Shown: positions 1 to 10,963 of the stretch, one piece after another
Layout: each line of letters starts with the position of its first letter
How positions within the stretch are numbered: position 1 is the stretch's first letter
NCBI RefSeq assembly: GCF_028682175.1
Contig: NZ_JANHKS010000010.1
Span: 62,001 to 126,000 of the forward strand
Source: Pseudomonas putida
Lineage (GTDB): Bacteria; Pseudomonadota; Gammaproteobacteria; Pseudomonadales; Pseudomonadaceae
Reading direction: 5' to 3'
Length of the DNA stretch: 64,000 nucleotides
The notes under the pieces: generated by a model
The model's input: only the letters and a program-made list of their open reading frames with translations
Databases searched by the model: none
Told to the model about the DNA's origin: nothing
Position numbers and translations under genes: made by a program

Positions 1-4
1 TCGA

Positions 5-898
5 TCATGGATGTTGCTCCAGCATTTTCAAACCAACCCAATAACGGGCGAACTGATAGGCGCAGCGGCCATTGCGGTTGCCACGACCGGTCGCCCAGCG
101 CACGGCCAGGATGTCCAGTTCATGGTCCCGCTGCCACGAGAGCCCGGCCTTGGCCGCCAGTTCGCCAATCCAGTGTTCCACCACGTCCAGGAAATGTTCC
201 TGGGTGAATGGATAGAAAGACAGCCACAAACCGAAACGATCAGACAGGGCAATCTTGTCCTCGACCGCTTCGCTTGGATGAATTTCGCCGTCATCGCCCC
301 GTTGCCAATGGGCGTTGTCGCTCTCCTTCTCCGGCACCAGGTGGCGGCGGTTGGAGGTGGCGTACAGCAGGACGTTGTCCGGCGCCTGCTCCAGCGAGCC
401 ATCGAGCACGCTCTTGAGCACGCGGTAGTCGCCTTCGCCGGAATCGAACGACAGGTCATCGCAGAACAGCACGAAACGCTGCGGCAGCTTTTGCAGTTGC
501 TCGACCACCCGCGGCAGGTCCCCCAGATGATCGCGTTCGATCTCGATCAGGCGCAGGCCGGCCTTGGCATGCTCGGCGAGCAGCGCACGTACCAGCGACG
601 ATTTGCCAGTGCCGCGCGAGCCCCAGAGCAGCGCGTGGTTGGCCGGCAGCCCGTCGATGAATTGCTGGGTGTTGCGCCCCAGTTGAGCGCGCTGCTGGTC
701 AACGCCGATCAGGTCCGACAGGCGCATGTCCAGGGTCACGTCCAGCGGCAGCAGATAGCCGCTGCGGCCCTCGCGCACCCAGCGCGCCGCCAGTGCCTTG
801 TCCCAGTCCACTGGCTCGCGCACGGCAGGCAGCAGAGGTTCGAGTCGCGCCAGAACCGATTCGGCGCGTTCCAGGAATGCGTTCAACCTAGAATCCAC
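5..898 (-). CDS. AAA+ ATPase, DUF815 family
   Basis: A 297-aa cytoplasmic ATPase. The Walker A motif is GSRGTGKSS near residue 94 and a Walker B-like segment FVLFCDDLSF lies near residue 142. An arginine-rich C-terminal block (GRGNRNGR) resembles a sensor 2 region. Length and motif layout fit the DUF815 family of P-loop ATPases, whose cellular role is not established. The gene is complete, with its stop at the very edge of the window. It is divergent from the sagS-like kinase gene, and the 86-nt gap between them holds a TTTAACTGGTTAAA palindrome. The ATP-binding assignment is firm; the function is unknown. Confidence 0.85.
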   Translation of the reverse strand: MDSRLNAFLERAESVLARLEPLLPAVREPVDWDKALAARWVREGRSGYLLPLDVTLDMRLSDLIGVDQQRAQLGRNTQQFIDGLPANHALLWGSRGTGKSSLVRALLAEHAKAGLRLIEIERDHLGDLPRVVEQLQKLPQRFVLFCDDLSFDSGEGDYRVLKSVLDGSLEQAPDNVLLYATSNRRHLVPEKESDNAHWQRGDDGEIHPSEAVEDKIALSDRFGLWLSFYPFTQEHFLDVVEHWIGELAAKAGLSWQRDHELDILAVRWATGRGNRNGRCAYQFARYWVGLKMLEQHP

Positions 899-911
899 GA
901 TGTCTCCTTGA

Positions 912-925
912 TTTAACTGGTTAAA
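912..925. promoter_or_regulatory. Palindrome between divergent genes
   Basis: TTTAACTGGTTAAA is a 6+6 bp inverted repeat around a TG centre. It overlaps the likely -35 element of the sagS promoter and lies 14 nt upstream of the divergent ATPase start. It looks like an operator for a dimeric regulator, but none can be named. Confidence 0.35.
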
Positions 926-948
926 GCCGGTCTGCGATCGGCTATGCT
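921..948 (+). promoter_or_regulatory. Candidate sigma-70 promoter for the sagS-like gene
   Basis: TTAAAG at 921-926 and TATGCT at 943-948 are separated by 16 nt. Transcription would start near 955, downstream of the possible TTG codon at 949. This supports the ATG at 985 as the real start of the kinase gene. Confidence 0.4.
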
Positions 949-984
949 TTGCCCGCGAAGGACCCAGGAAGTGACAGCGCCCTT

Positions 985-3306
<2,322 letters not shown>

Positions 3307-3324
3307 CCGGCGCCCTCAAGATCG

Positions 3325-3462
3325 CCCCCGCCGGCAAGCCGTGCTGCTACGGGGGCGTGGGCGTATGCGAGATTGGGGTATGAACGCTGACTCGTAGCAG
3401 TCCGGCTCGCCGGCGTGGCGGCCTCATGATCGACGACGCCGGCAAGCCGGACCGCTACGGGG
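3325..3462. repeat. REP cluster (GCCGGCAAGCCG type)
   Basis: A single REP (CCCCGCCGGCAAGCCGTGCT, to 3352) is followed by an inverted pair at 3393-3462 of the variant with GTAGCAGTCCGGC. It sits between the convergent sagS and gpx genes, where such elements commonly act as transcript-end hairpins. Confidence 0.8.
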
Positions 3463-3465
3463 CGT

Positions 3466-3951
3466 TTACTTAAGGAGGGCCTTGATATCGGACTCAAGGT
3501 CTTCGGGCTTGGTCAACGGCGCGTAGCGCTTGACCAACTGGCCGTTGCGGCCGATGAGGAATTTGGTGAAATTCCATTTGATCCGCTCCGAGCCCAGCAA
3601 CCCCGGCGCCTGTTTCTTCAATTGCACGAACAACGGATGGGCGGCGCTGCCGTTGACATCGATCTTCTTGAACAGCGGAAAGCTCACCCCGTAGTTCAGC
3701 TCGCAGAACTCGGAAATTGCACCTTCATTACCTGGCTCCTGCTTGCCGAACTGGTTGCAGGGAAACCCCAGCACCACCAGCCCCTGGTCGCGATAACGCT
3801 GCCACAGCTCTTCAAGCCCCTTGTACTGCGGGGTGAAGCCGCACTTGCTCGCGGTATTGACCACCAGCACCGCCTTGCCTGCGTAATCGGCGAGGGTCTT
3901 TTGCTCGCCCTTGATCGTCTGCACCGGGATGTTCAGCAAATTGTCGCTCAT
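3466..3951 (-). CDS. gpx: Glutathione peroxidase family thiol peroxidase
   Basis: A 161-aa cytosolic peroxidase of the GPx/BtuE family that reduces H2O2 and organic peroxides. The peroxidatic cysteine is C37 (TASKCGFTPQY), a further cysteine is C65 (FPCNQFG), and the likely resolving cysteine is C83 (FCELNYGVSFP). The catalytic WNFTKFLI motif is present. With Cys in place of selenocysteine and a resolving Cys, it is probably thioredoxin-dependent in practice. It lies 83 nt downstream of msrB on the same strand, so the two probably form one oxidative-damage operon. The orthologue is PA2826. Confidence 0.93.
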   Translation of the reverse strand: MSDNLLNIPVQTIKGEQKTLADYAGKAVLVVNTASKCGFTPQYKGLEELWQRYRDQGLVVLGFPCNQFGKQEPGNEGAISEFCELNYGVSFPLFKKIDVNGSAAHPLFVQLKKQAPGLLGSERIKWNFTKFLIGRNGQLVKRYAPLTKPEDLESDIKALLK

Positions 3952-4034
3952 GACGATGCCTCGAAAGTTAAACCGCCAAGTTAGCGCGCCACTGATTGGC
4001 GCGCTATCGAATTATCCACGGTGATATCAGTGCA

Positions 4035-4433
4035 TCAGGCGTCTCGGGGCACCAGGTCCAGGCAGACCGAATTGATGCAGTAACGCAAACCGGTCGGCGG
4101 CGGGCCGTCCGGGAAAACGTGGCCCAAGTGAGCATCGCATTTGGCACAGACCACCTCAGTGCGGATCATGCCGTGGCTGACATCACGCACTTCCACCACC
4201 GCGCTGCCCTCGATCGGCGCATAGAAGCTGGGCCAGCCGCAGCCCGAATCGAACTTGGTTTCAGAGTCGAACAATGGCTCGTTGCAGCACACGCAGTGAT
4301 AGACACCGGCGGTCTTGGTGCTGTTGTACTTGCCGGTGAAAGGCCGCTCGGTGGCCTTCAGGCGGCAGACCTGATACTGCTCTGGGTCAAGCATCTGCTT
4401 CCATTCTTCAAGGGTTTTCGCAAGCTTCTCCAC
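4035..4433 (-). CDS. msrB: Peptide methionine-(R)-S-oxide reductase MsrB
   Basis: A 132-aa enzyme that reduces methionine-R-sulfoxide in proteins. Two zinc-binding CxxC pairs (CVCC and CAKC), the GCGWPSF motif and the C-terminal catalytic Cys in [11 protein letters not shown] are all present. I place the start at the GTG at 4433: it has a strong Shine-Dalgarno (GGAGGTGTACCC) and gives the usual family length, whereas the open frame continues upstream without homology. It is first of the msrB-gpx pair and divergent from alaA. Confidence 0.93.
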   Translation of the reverse strand: MEKLAKTLEEWKQMLDPEQYQVCRLKATERPFTGKYNSTKTAGVYHCVCCNEPLFDSETKFDSGCGWPSFYAPIEGSAVVEVRDVSHGMIRTEVVCAKCDAHLGHVFPDGPPPTGLRYCINSVCLDLVPRDA

Positions 4434-4624
4434 GGGTACACCTCCACAGCTGAAAAAGCCCGATCTGTGTCTTTTCCACGGGTCGGGTGGCACGTATGAT
4501 TGCGCCTTCGTTTGACGCCAGTCTGTCACCGGCCTTACAGGCATACAAATTCATTTTGATGGCGTTGTGCTTAGCGGTCCGCCTTTTCCATCCAGCGCGA
4601 ACCTCTCTATTTGGGATCAATCAC

Positions 4625-5836
4625 ATGCAGTTCAGCAAATCGAACAAGCTCGCCAACGTCTGCTATGACATCCGCGGGCCCGTGCTCAAGCACGCCAAAC
4701 GCCTGGAAGAGGAAGGCCATCGCATCCTCAAGCTGAACATCGGCAACCCGGCGCCGTTTGGTTTCGAGGCGCCGGACGAAATCCTCCAGGACGTGATCCG
4801 CAACCTGCCGACCGCCCAGGGCTACAGCGATTCCAAAGGCCTGTTCAGCGCGCGCAAGGCGGTGATGCAGTACTACCAGCAAAAGCAGGTCGAAGGTGTC
4901 GGCATCGAAGACATCTACCTGGGCAACGGTGTATCCGAGCTGATCGTGATGTCGATGCAGGCGCTGCTCAACAACGGCGACGAAGTGCTGGTCCCGGCCC
5001 CCGACTACCCGCTGTGGACCGCCGCCGTGGCGCTGTCCGGTGGCAACCCGGTGCATTACCTGTGCGACGAGCAGGCCAACTGGTGGCCGGACCTTGACGA
5101 CATCAAGGCCAAGATCACGCCGAACACCAAGGCCATGGTCATCATCAACCCGAACAACCCGACCGGCGCCGTGTATTCGAAAGAAGTGCTGCTGGGGATG
5201 CTGGAAATCGCCCGTCAGCACAACCTGGTGGTGTTCTCCGACGAAATCTACGACAAGATCCTGTACGACGACGCCGTGCACATCTGCACCGCTTCGCTGG
5301 CGCCGGACCTGTTGTGCCTGACCTTCAACGGCCTGTCCAAGTCCTACCGCGTGGCCGGTTTCCGCTCCGGCTGGATCGCCATCTCGGGCCCGAAACACAA
5401 CGCCCAGAGCTACATCGAAGGCATCGACATCCTGGCCAACATGCGTCTGTGCGCCAACGTGCCGAGCCAGCACGCGATCCAGACCGCGCTGGGTGGCTAC
5501 CAGAGCATCAACGACCTGATCCTGCCGCCGGGCCGCCTGCTGGAACAGCGCAACCGCACCTGGGAGTTGCTCAACGACATTCCGGGCGTGAGCTGCGTCA
5601 AGCCGATGGGTGCGCTGTACGCATTCCCGCGCATCGATCCGAAAGTCTGCCCGATCCACAACGACGAGAAGTTCGCACTCGACCTGCTGCTTTCCGAGAA
5701 GCTGCTGATCGTTCAGGGCACGGCGTTCAACTGGCCATGGCCGGACCACTTCCGCGTGGTGACGCTGCCGCGTGTGGACGATCTGGAACAGGCCATTGGG
5801 CGGATTGGCAACTTCCTCAAATCCTACAAGCAGTAA
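4625..5836 (+). CDS. alaA: Alanine-type aminotransferase (PLP, class I)
   Basis: A 403-aa cytosolic fold-type I aminotransferase closely resembling AlaA, which transfers the amino group of glutamate to pyruvate. The PLP lysine is K239 in FNGLSKSYRVAGFRSGW. NPNNPTGAVYS and the DEIYDKI segment with its PLP-contacting Asp are also present. The start MQFSKSNKLANV at 4625 gives the family length; the 46-residue upstream extension runs over the msrB promoter and is rejected. The PAO1 counterpart is PA2828. Confidence 0.9.
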   Translation: MQFSKSNKLANVCYDIRGPVLKHAKRLEEEGHRILKLNIGNPAPFGFEAPDEILQDVIRNLPTAQGYSDSKGLFSARKAVMQYYQQKQVEGVGIEDIYLGNGVSELIVMSMQALLNNGDEVLVPAPDYPLWTAAVALSGGNPVHYLCDEQANWWPDLDDIKAKITPNTKAMVIINPNNPTGAVYSKEVLLGMLEIARQHNLVVFSDEIYDKILYDDAVHICTASLAPDLLCLTFNGLSKSYRVAGFRSGWIAISGPKHNAQSYIEGIDILANMRLCANVPSQHAIQTALGGYQSINDLILPPGRLLEQRNRTWELLNDIPGVSCVKPMGALYAFPRIDPKVCPIHNDEKFALDLLLSEKLLIVQGTAFNWPWPDHFRVVTLPRVDDLEQAIGRIGNFLKSYKQ

Positions 5837-5845
5837 CCCTTTTTT

Positions 5846-5938
5846 CCTGTAGGAGTAAGCTTGCTCGCGATAGCGTTGTGTCAGTCGATGAATGTTTCAC
5901 CGACAAAACGCAATCGCGAGCAAGCTCACTCCTACAGG
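5846..5938. repeat. REPIN (GTAGGAGTGAGCTTGCTCGCGA type)
   Basis: Two inverted REP units flank a spacer of about 40 nt; the whole can fold into a long hairpin. It starts 10 nt after the alaA stop and probably doubles as the transcript end. Confidence 0.9.
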
Positions 5939-6032
5939 TCTGCGTTGCCAATCGCTCTACCCCCGCCCTCTCGCCAATGGGCCATAATTGCCCTGGCGGC
6001 TCGAAACGACACAGTTTGAAATAGTCGCCCGG

Positions 6033-6061
6033 TTGAATAGCCACCGACATCACCTTATATA
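6033..6061 (+). promoter_or_regulatory. Candidate htpX promoter
   Basis: TTGAAT and TATATA are separated by exactly 17 nt, close to a sigma-70 consensus. The same stretch (GTTGAA, 15 nt, CCTTATAT) is a partial match to a sigma-32 heat-shock promoter, plausible for a heat-shock protease gene. The ATG is 45 nt downstream. Confidence 0.5.
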
Positions 6062-6106
6062 CCCCGCAACACGTTACACATTCTTCACGAGGAGACACTC
6101 CACACC

Positions 6107-6994
6107 ATGATGCGCATCTTGCTGTTTTTGGCCACTAACCTTGCGGTCGTGCTGATTGCCAGCATCACCCTGAGCCTTTTTGGCTTCAACGGGTTCATGG
6201 CGGCCAACGGGGTTGACCTGAACCTCAATCAGCTGCTGATTTTCTGCGCCGTGTTTGGTTTCGCCGGTTCGCTGTTCTCGCTGTTCATCTCCAAATGGAT
6301 GGCAAAGATGAGCACCGGTACCCAGATCATCACCCAACCACGCACCCGCCACGAACAATGGCTGATGCAGACCGTTGAACAACTGTCCCGCGACGCTGGC
6401 ATCAAGATGCCGGAAGTCGGGATTTTCCCGGCCTATGAAGCCAACGCCTTCGCCACCGGCTGGAACAAGAACGACGCGCTGGTCGCCGTCAGCCAGGGCC
6501 TGCTGGAGCGTTTCTCGCCCGAGGAAGTGAAAGCGGTGCTGGCCCACGAGATCGGCCACGTCGCCAACGGTGACATGGTCACCCTGGCGCTGGTGCAGGG
6601 CGTGGTGAACACCTTCGTGATGTTCTTCGCCCGGATCATCGGCAACTTCGTCGACAAGGTGATCTTCAAGAACGAGGAAGGCCAGGGCATCGCGTACTAC
6701 ATCGCGACCATCTTCGCCGAAATCGTGCTGGGCTTCCTGGCCAGCGCCATCGTCATGTGGTTCTCGCGCAAACGCGAATACCGCGCCGACGACGCCGGTG
6801 CACGCCTGGCCGGTACTGGCGCGATGATTAGCGCCCTGCAGCGCCTGCGTTCCGAACAGGGCGTTCCGGTACAGATGCCAGACAGCCTGACAGCCTTCGG
6901 CATCAACGGCGGCCTGAAACACGGCCTCGCCGGCCTGTTCATGAGCCACCCGGCCCTGGAAGACCGCATCGAGGCCCTGCGCCGGCGCGGTTGA
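6107..6994 (+). CDS. htpX: Membrane zinc metalloprotease HtpX
   Basis: A 295-aa inner-membrane M48 peptidase that takes part in quality control of misfolded membrane proteins, acting beside FtsH. Two N-terminal TM segments (about residues 5-25 and 38-58) precede the zinc site H147-E-I-G-H151; the third ligand is in the YRADDAGA segment. A further hydrophobic pair lies at about 160-215. A strong GAGGAGA ribosome site precedes ATGATG. The orthologue is PA2830, in the same relative position. Confidence 0.95.
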   Translation: MMRILLFLATNLAVVLIASITLSLFGFNGFMAANGVDLNLNQLLIFCAVFGFAGSLFSLFISKWMAKMSTGTQIITQPRTRHEQWLMQTVEQLSRDAGIKMPEVGIFPAYEANAFATGWNKNDALVAVSQGLLERFSPEEVKAVLAHEIGHVANGDMVTLALVQGVVNTFVMFFARIIGNFVDKVIFKNEEGQGIAYYIATIFAEIVLGFLASAIVMWFSRKREYRADDAGARLAGTGAMISALQRLRSEQGVPVQMPDSLTAFGINGGLKHGLAGLFMSHPALEDRIEALRRRG

Positions 6995-7015
6995 TTCCAA
7001 AGCTGCTGCGATAAG

Positions 7016-7045
7016 AAAGGGCGACTTCGAGTCGCCCTTTTCTTT
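7016..7045 (+). terminator. Rho-independent terminator after htpX
   Basis: AAAGGGCGACT-TCG-AGTCGCCCTTTTCTTT forms an 11-bp stem with a U-rich tail. The A-rich left arm lets it work in both directions. Confidence 0.85.
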
Positions 7046-7057
7046 CACTCCCCGCTC

Positions 7058-7125
7058 TGTAGCAGCACGGCTTGCCGGCGGGATCGATCTCAAGTCCGCC
7101 CCCGCCGGCAAGCCGTGCTGCTACG
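7058..7125. repeat. REP pair (GCCGGCAAGCCGTGCTGCTAC type)
   Basis: An inverted REP pair with a short spacer, abutting the stop codon of tpm and lying between the convergent htpX and tpm genes. Confidence 0.88.
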
Positions 7126-7126
7126 C

Positions 7127-7783
7127 TCAGCGGCGGAACAGCCGATAGGCGTATTCCATCAACCGTGTCACGCCTGCCTGCTTGAACTTGGCGCTCTGCT
7201 CCAGCACATCCCAGTCGCCGACCATCTTCACCCGCCATTCCGGCGACAGCAGCTGTTGCACCTCGTCTTCATCGACCGAAAAAGGCGGCCCGGGAATCTG
7301 CGACTGATCATAGTCCAGCGTCACCAGCAGGCCTCGGCAATCCTGTGCCACCAGCCGGTTCAGTTGCTCGACATAGCGCCAGCGCATGTCCGCAGGCAGC
7401 GCAATCAACGCCGCGCGGTCGTAGAACGCCGTGCAATGACCCACATCCCCCGGTTTGAGCGCGAAGAAATCACCACACCAGATTTCACAATGGTCGTGAC
7501 GGTAAACCTTGAAGGCTCCCCGCTCCTCGATTACCGGCGTCAGTCCGTTTTCACTGAACCAGGCCGCCACCGCCGTTTCCGACAGCTCGGCGCCCACCAC
7601 GTGCAACCCTTGGGAAACCAGCCAGGTCATGTCGATGGTCTTGCCGCACAACGGCACCAGGACCCGTTCACCTCGATTCACATTCAATTCGGGCCACAAC
7701 TTCACCAGATATGGATTCACGTCCGATTGATTGAAACCAATCTGATTGATCGCCCAGCGTTCATGCCAAAACTGCGGCTCCAT
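7127..7783 (-). CDS. tpm: Thiopurine S-methyltransferase
   Basis: A 218-aa SAM-dependent methyltransferase of the bacterial TPMT family, which methylates thiopurines and selenium or tellurium oxyanions. Seen: the N-terminal MEPQFWHERW signature, VLVPLCGKTIDMTWL as the SAM-binding loop, and DRAALIALP further on. The start at 7783 gives the usual 218 residues; the eight upstream residues in frame are not family-like. It is divergent from the LigB-type dioxygenase gene (104 nt apart). Confidence 0.92.
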   Translation of the reverse strand: MEPQFWHERWAINQIGFNQSDVNPYLVKLWPELNVNRGERVLVPLCGKTIDMTWLVSQGLHVVGAELSETAVAAWFSENGLTPVIEERGAFKVYRHDHCEIWCGDFFALKPGDVGHCTAFYDRAALIALPADMRWRYVEQLNRLVAQDCRGLLVTLDYDQSQIPGPPFSVDEDEVQQLLSPEWRVKMVGDWDVLEQSAKFKQAGVTRLMEYAYRLFRR

Positions 7784-7887
7784 AAATACTCCTGATACTT
7801 CGATCAAAAAGCCCTAAAACTTATATTAGATTTAGATCGATGATCTGCCCGATCATGCAGTCATCTTATACGCTCAGGACTCCCGAC

Positions 7888-8655
7888 ATGCTCCCCAGCC
7901 TGTTCATTTCTCACGGCTCCCCCATGCTTGCACTGGAACCCGGCGAAAGCGGCCCGGCGCTGGCACGTCTGGCGGCCGAGCTTCCCCGACCAAAGGCCAT
8001 CGTGATCGTCTCTGCCCACTGGGAGAGCAACGAGTTGCTGGTTAACGGCAACCCACAGCCAGAAACCTGGCATGACTTTGGCGGCTTCCCGGCCGCACTG
8101 TTCGCCGTGCAATACCCAGCGCGGGGCCAACTGGACATCACTCATCGCGTCATGGAGCTGCTGGCGGACGCCGATCTGACTGCGCGCATGGACACTCGCC
8201 GACCGTTCGACCATGGCGTGTGGGTGCCGCTGTCGTTGATGTACCCGCAGGCGGACATCCCTGTGGTGCAGGTCTCCCTGCCAACACGTATGGGTCCTGA
8301 ACTGCAGACCCGGGTCGGCCAGGCACTGGCGAAATTGCGCGAGGAAGAGGTGTTGGTGATCGGGTCGGGCAGCATTACCCACAATCTGCGGGAGCTGGAC
8401 TGGCATGCAGGGCCAGAGAGCGTAGAGCCCTGGGCGCTGTCATTTCGCGACTGGATGGTGGAAAAACTCGCCGCTGGCGACGACGAAGCCCTGCACGACT
8501 ACCGCCGACAGGCGCCGAACGCGGTGCGTAATCATCCGAGTGACGAGCACCTGTTGCCCCTCTACTTCGCCCGTGGTGCGGGTGGCGAGTTCAGCATTGC
8601 GCATCAGGGTTTCACCATGGGTGCGCTGGGGATGGATATCTACCGGTTTGGGTGA
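7888..8655 (+). CDS. ygiD: LigB-family extradiol dioxygenase (DODA-like, YgiD)
   Basis: A 255-aa class III extradiol ring-cleavage dioxygenase. E. coli YgiD is a zinc-dependent 4,5-DOPA dioxygenase of the same family. Conserved segments are FISHGSPMLALE (metal His), IVIVSAHWES, FDHGVWVPL and VIGSGSITHNL (metal and catalytic His). The start at 7888 follows TCAGGACTCCCGAC; 16 extra codons upstream in frame have no family support. The true substrate in Pseudomonas is not established. Confidence 0.85.
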   Translation: MLPSLFISHGSPMLALEPGESGPALARLAAELPRPKAIVIVSAHWESNELLVNGNPQPETWHDFGGFPAALFAVQYPARGQLDITHRVMELLADADLTARMDTRRPFDHGVWVPLSLMYPQADIPVVQVSLPTRMGPELQTRVGQALAKLREEEVLVIGSGSITHNLRELDWHAGPESVEPWALSFRDWMVEKLAAGDDEALHDYRRQAPNAVRNHPSDEHLLPLYFARGAGGEFSIAHQGFTMGALGMDIYRFG

Positions 8656-8670
8656 GCGTCTTGAGATCGC

Positions 8671-8760
8671 TCCCGCCGGCAAGCCGTGCTGCTACGAGGG
8701 CGGGGTGACGGCTGAAGGTGGGACACCCTGCATCACGTAGCAGCACGGCTTGCCGGCGGG
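8671..8760. repeat. REP pair (GCCGGCAAGCCGTGCTGCTAC type)
   Basis: An inverted pair of REP units in tail-to-tail order between the dioxygenase and helicase genes. Confidence 0.88.
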
Positions 8761-8811
8761 TCGGTCGCAAGATCGCCGCCGCGATAAAGCCGAATTGCAT
8801 TCCATGAGGCA

Positions 8812-8845
8812 AAAAAAATCCCCGAACCAGTCGGGGATTTTTTAT
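8812..8845 (-). terminator. Terminator of the DEAD-box helicase gene (bidirectional)
   Basis: AAATCCCCGA-ACCAG-TCGGGGATTT is a 10-bp stem with A-runs and T-runs on both sides, so it can stop transcription from either strand. Confidence 0.85.
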
Positions 8846-8870
8846 TTCAGACGATCAGCACAGGGGCTGA

Positions 8871-10547
8871 TCAGTCTTCGCGGTAGCGACGCAGTTTCAG
8901 CTGCTTGCCGGCAACGCGGGTGTCTTTCAGCTTGGCCAGCAGACGCTCGAGGCCTTCTTCCGGCAGCTCGACGAGGCTGAAGCTGTCACGCACCTGGATG
9001 CGACCGATGGCTTCACGGGCCAGACCACCTTCGTTGAGGATGGCGCCCAGCAGGTTCTTGGCAGCGATGCCATCACGCGCGCCCAGCGCGGTACGGCAAC
9101 GGGCACGGCCTTCGGCCAGCGGCATTGGCGCACGACGCTCGCGGTCGCCACGATCAGGACGGTCACCCGATGGACGATCCGGACGATCGCCACGTGGCGC
9201 GCTGTTCGGCACCAGTGGACGTTCCTTCTCGATGGCTGCCAGGGTCAGGGCCTGACCGTTGGTAGCCTTGCGCAGCAGCGCAGCGGCCAGTGCACGTGGC
9301 GAGCAACCGATGTCGGCAGTCAGACGATCCAGCAGATCACCGTGGCTGGCTTCAGCGTCGGCAACCAGCGGCGCCAGGCTGTTGGTCAGTTTCTTGATGC
9401 GGGCATCGAGAACGGCCTGGGAGTCCGGCAGGCGAACTTCGGCAACCTTCTGACCGGTTACACGCTCGATCACTTGCAGCATGCGGCGCTCACGCGGGGT
9501 GACCAGCAGCAGTGCACGGCCTTCGCGACCGGCACGGCCGGTACGACCGATACGGTGAACGTAGGACTCTGGATCGTACGGCATGTCCACGTTGAATACG
9601 TGGGTGATGCGCGGAACGTCCAGACCACGGGCAGCAACGTCGGTCGCGACAACGATGTCCAGACGGCCATCTTTGAGCGAGTCGATGACGCGCTCACGCT
9701 GGTTCTGGGCGATGTCGCCGTTCAGCGCAGCGGCCTTGTAGCCTTTGGCTTCCAGGGCGCTGGCCAGGTCCAGGGTGGCCTGCTTGGTACGCACGAACAT
9801 GATCAGGGCGTCGAAGTCTTCGACTTCCAGCAGGCTCAGAACGGCAGAGGTCTTCTGGTCGGCGTGAACCAGCAGGTGAGCCTGCTCGATCGCGGTGACG
9901 GTCTGGGTCTTGCTCTGGATCTTGACGTGTTTCGGGTCTTTCAGGTGACGCTCGGCGATCGCACGGATCGACTGCGGCAGGGTCGCCGAGAACAGTACGG
10001 TCTGGCGGGTTTCCGGCATGGCCTTGAAGATCACTTCCAGGTCATCCATGAAGCCCAGCTTGAGCATTTCGTCGGCTTCGTCGAGAACCAGGTGGTTCAC
10101 GGTCGCCAGGACTTTCTCGTCACGACGCAGGTGGTCGCACAGACGGCCTGGGGTGGCGACGACGATTTGCGCGCCGTTGCGGATGGCCTTGAGCTGCGGG
10201 CCCATTGGCGCACCGCCGTAGACCGCAACCACGGTCACGCCTGGCATCTGCTTGGCGTAGGTTTCGAACGCGGTGGCCACTTGCAGGGCCAGTTCGCGAG
10301 TCGGCGCGAGGATCAGCGCTTGCGGCTCACGTTTTGCCGGGTCGATGCGGTTCAGGATTGGCAGGGCGAAGGCTGCGGTTTTACCGGTACCTGTCTGCGC
10401 CTGACCGATCATGTCGTGGCCGGCAAGAATAATAGGGATCGATTGCTGCTGAATGGCCGAAGGCTCTTCGTAGCCAGTGGCGATTACGGCGGCAACAATA
10501 CTTGGGTGAAGATCAAGAGCGGCGAAGCCGCCGGTTTCCTGGGTCAT
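8871..10547 (-). CDS. deaD: DEAD-box RNA helicase (DeaD/CsdA-like)
   Basis: A 558-aa ATP-dependent RNA helicase. Motifs in order: Q-motif (YEEPSAIQQQSIP), AQTGTGKT, PTRELA, TPGR, DEAD (LDEADEML), SAT, and the second RecA domain with ARGLDVP and HRIGRTGR. A linker of repeated Arg/Asp residues (RGDRPDRPSGDRPDRGDRER) follows, then a DbpA-type RNA-binding domain to the C-terminus. Such helicases help ribosome assembly and unwind mRNA in the cold. The orthologue is PA2840. The ATG is preceded by a leader of about 200 nt, as is usual for cold-shock helicase genes. Confidence 0.9.
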   Translation of the reverse strand: MTQETGGFAALDLHPSIVAAVIATGYEEPSAIQQQSIPIILAGHDMIGQAQTGTGKTAAFALPILNRIDPAKREPQALILAPTRELALQVATAFETYAKQMPGVTVVAVYGGAPMGPQLKAIRNGAQIVVATPGRLCDHLRRDEKVLATVNHLVLDEADEMLKLGFMDDLEVIFKAMPETRQTVLFSATLPQSIRAIAERHLKDPKHVKIQSKTQTVTAIEQAHLLVHADQKTSAVLSLLEVEDFDALIMFVRTKQATLDLASALEAKGYKAAALNGDIAQNQRERVIDSLKDGRLDIVVATDVAARGLDVPRITHVFNVDMPYDPESYVHRIGRTGRAGREGRALLLVTPRERRMLQVIERVTGQKVAEVRLPDSQAVLDARIKKLTNSLAPLVADAEASHGDLLDRLTADIGCSPRALAAALLRKATNGQALTLAAIEKERPLVPNSAPRGDRPDRPSGDRPDRGDRERRAPMPLAEGRARCRTALGARDGIAAKNLLGAILNEGGLAREAIGRIQVRDSFSLVELPEEGLERLLAKLKDTRVAGKQLKLRRYRED

Positions 10548-10963
10548 GGGTCTGCCTCTGAGTGCATCCGCAAAGACCCATGCTTCAAAGCTGCGCGTGC
10601 CGTGTAAGACCCGAAGGTCACCCTGGCTGCTTTGTCGGCGGGGATTTGCGAAAACGTATGGATGAATGGATCGTCAGGGACTGTTCGCAAGCGAACCGGC
10701 CAGTGAAGAAGGCTTCACAAACCATACCGTGACGAGGGCCCTATGAAAGGCCGGCGCGCACTATACCGGAAATGCCGAAAAATGTGAGGATTTTTTTCGG
10801 CCAGATAAGACCTTGCGTCCAAGTGTCACAGGCTTTGCGCAAAGCTGTGCCACTGTCTATTTTTCTAGTGCCCGGTATTACTGGTGGTTGCAGCTTAAAC
10901 GATTCACCTTGATCAGTCAGGCAGCCCACTCTCCTTTCCTACTCATCAGCAGGAACTTGCGAC
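10548..10963. promoter_or_regulatory. Divergent intergenic region with long deaD leader
   Basis: 416 bp without a gene. On the minus strand the only good promoter element is TATAGT (complement of 10760-10765), which places transcription about 205 nt before the helicase ATG. The leader contains several short inverted repeats (for example around 10685-10720), and a run of T on that strand is absent, so read-through is expected. The crotonase promoter must lie in the right half; I see no clear -35/-10 pair for it. Confidence 0.45.

Noticed and set aside
949..984. TTG start that would lengthen SagS by 12 residues
   Set aside because: It lies directly at the -10 element of the probable promoter, upstream of the expected transcription start; ATG 985 fits better.
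9342..10607. Long plus-strand open frame (421 codons) opposite the helicase gene
   Set aside because: It is antisense to a complete DEAD-box helicase with all motifs. The translation is low-complexity and without motifs, as expected of a GC-rich shadow frame.
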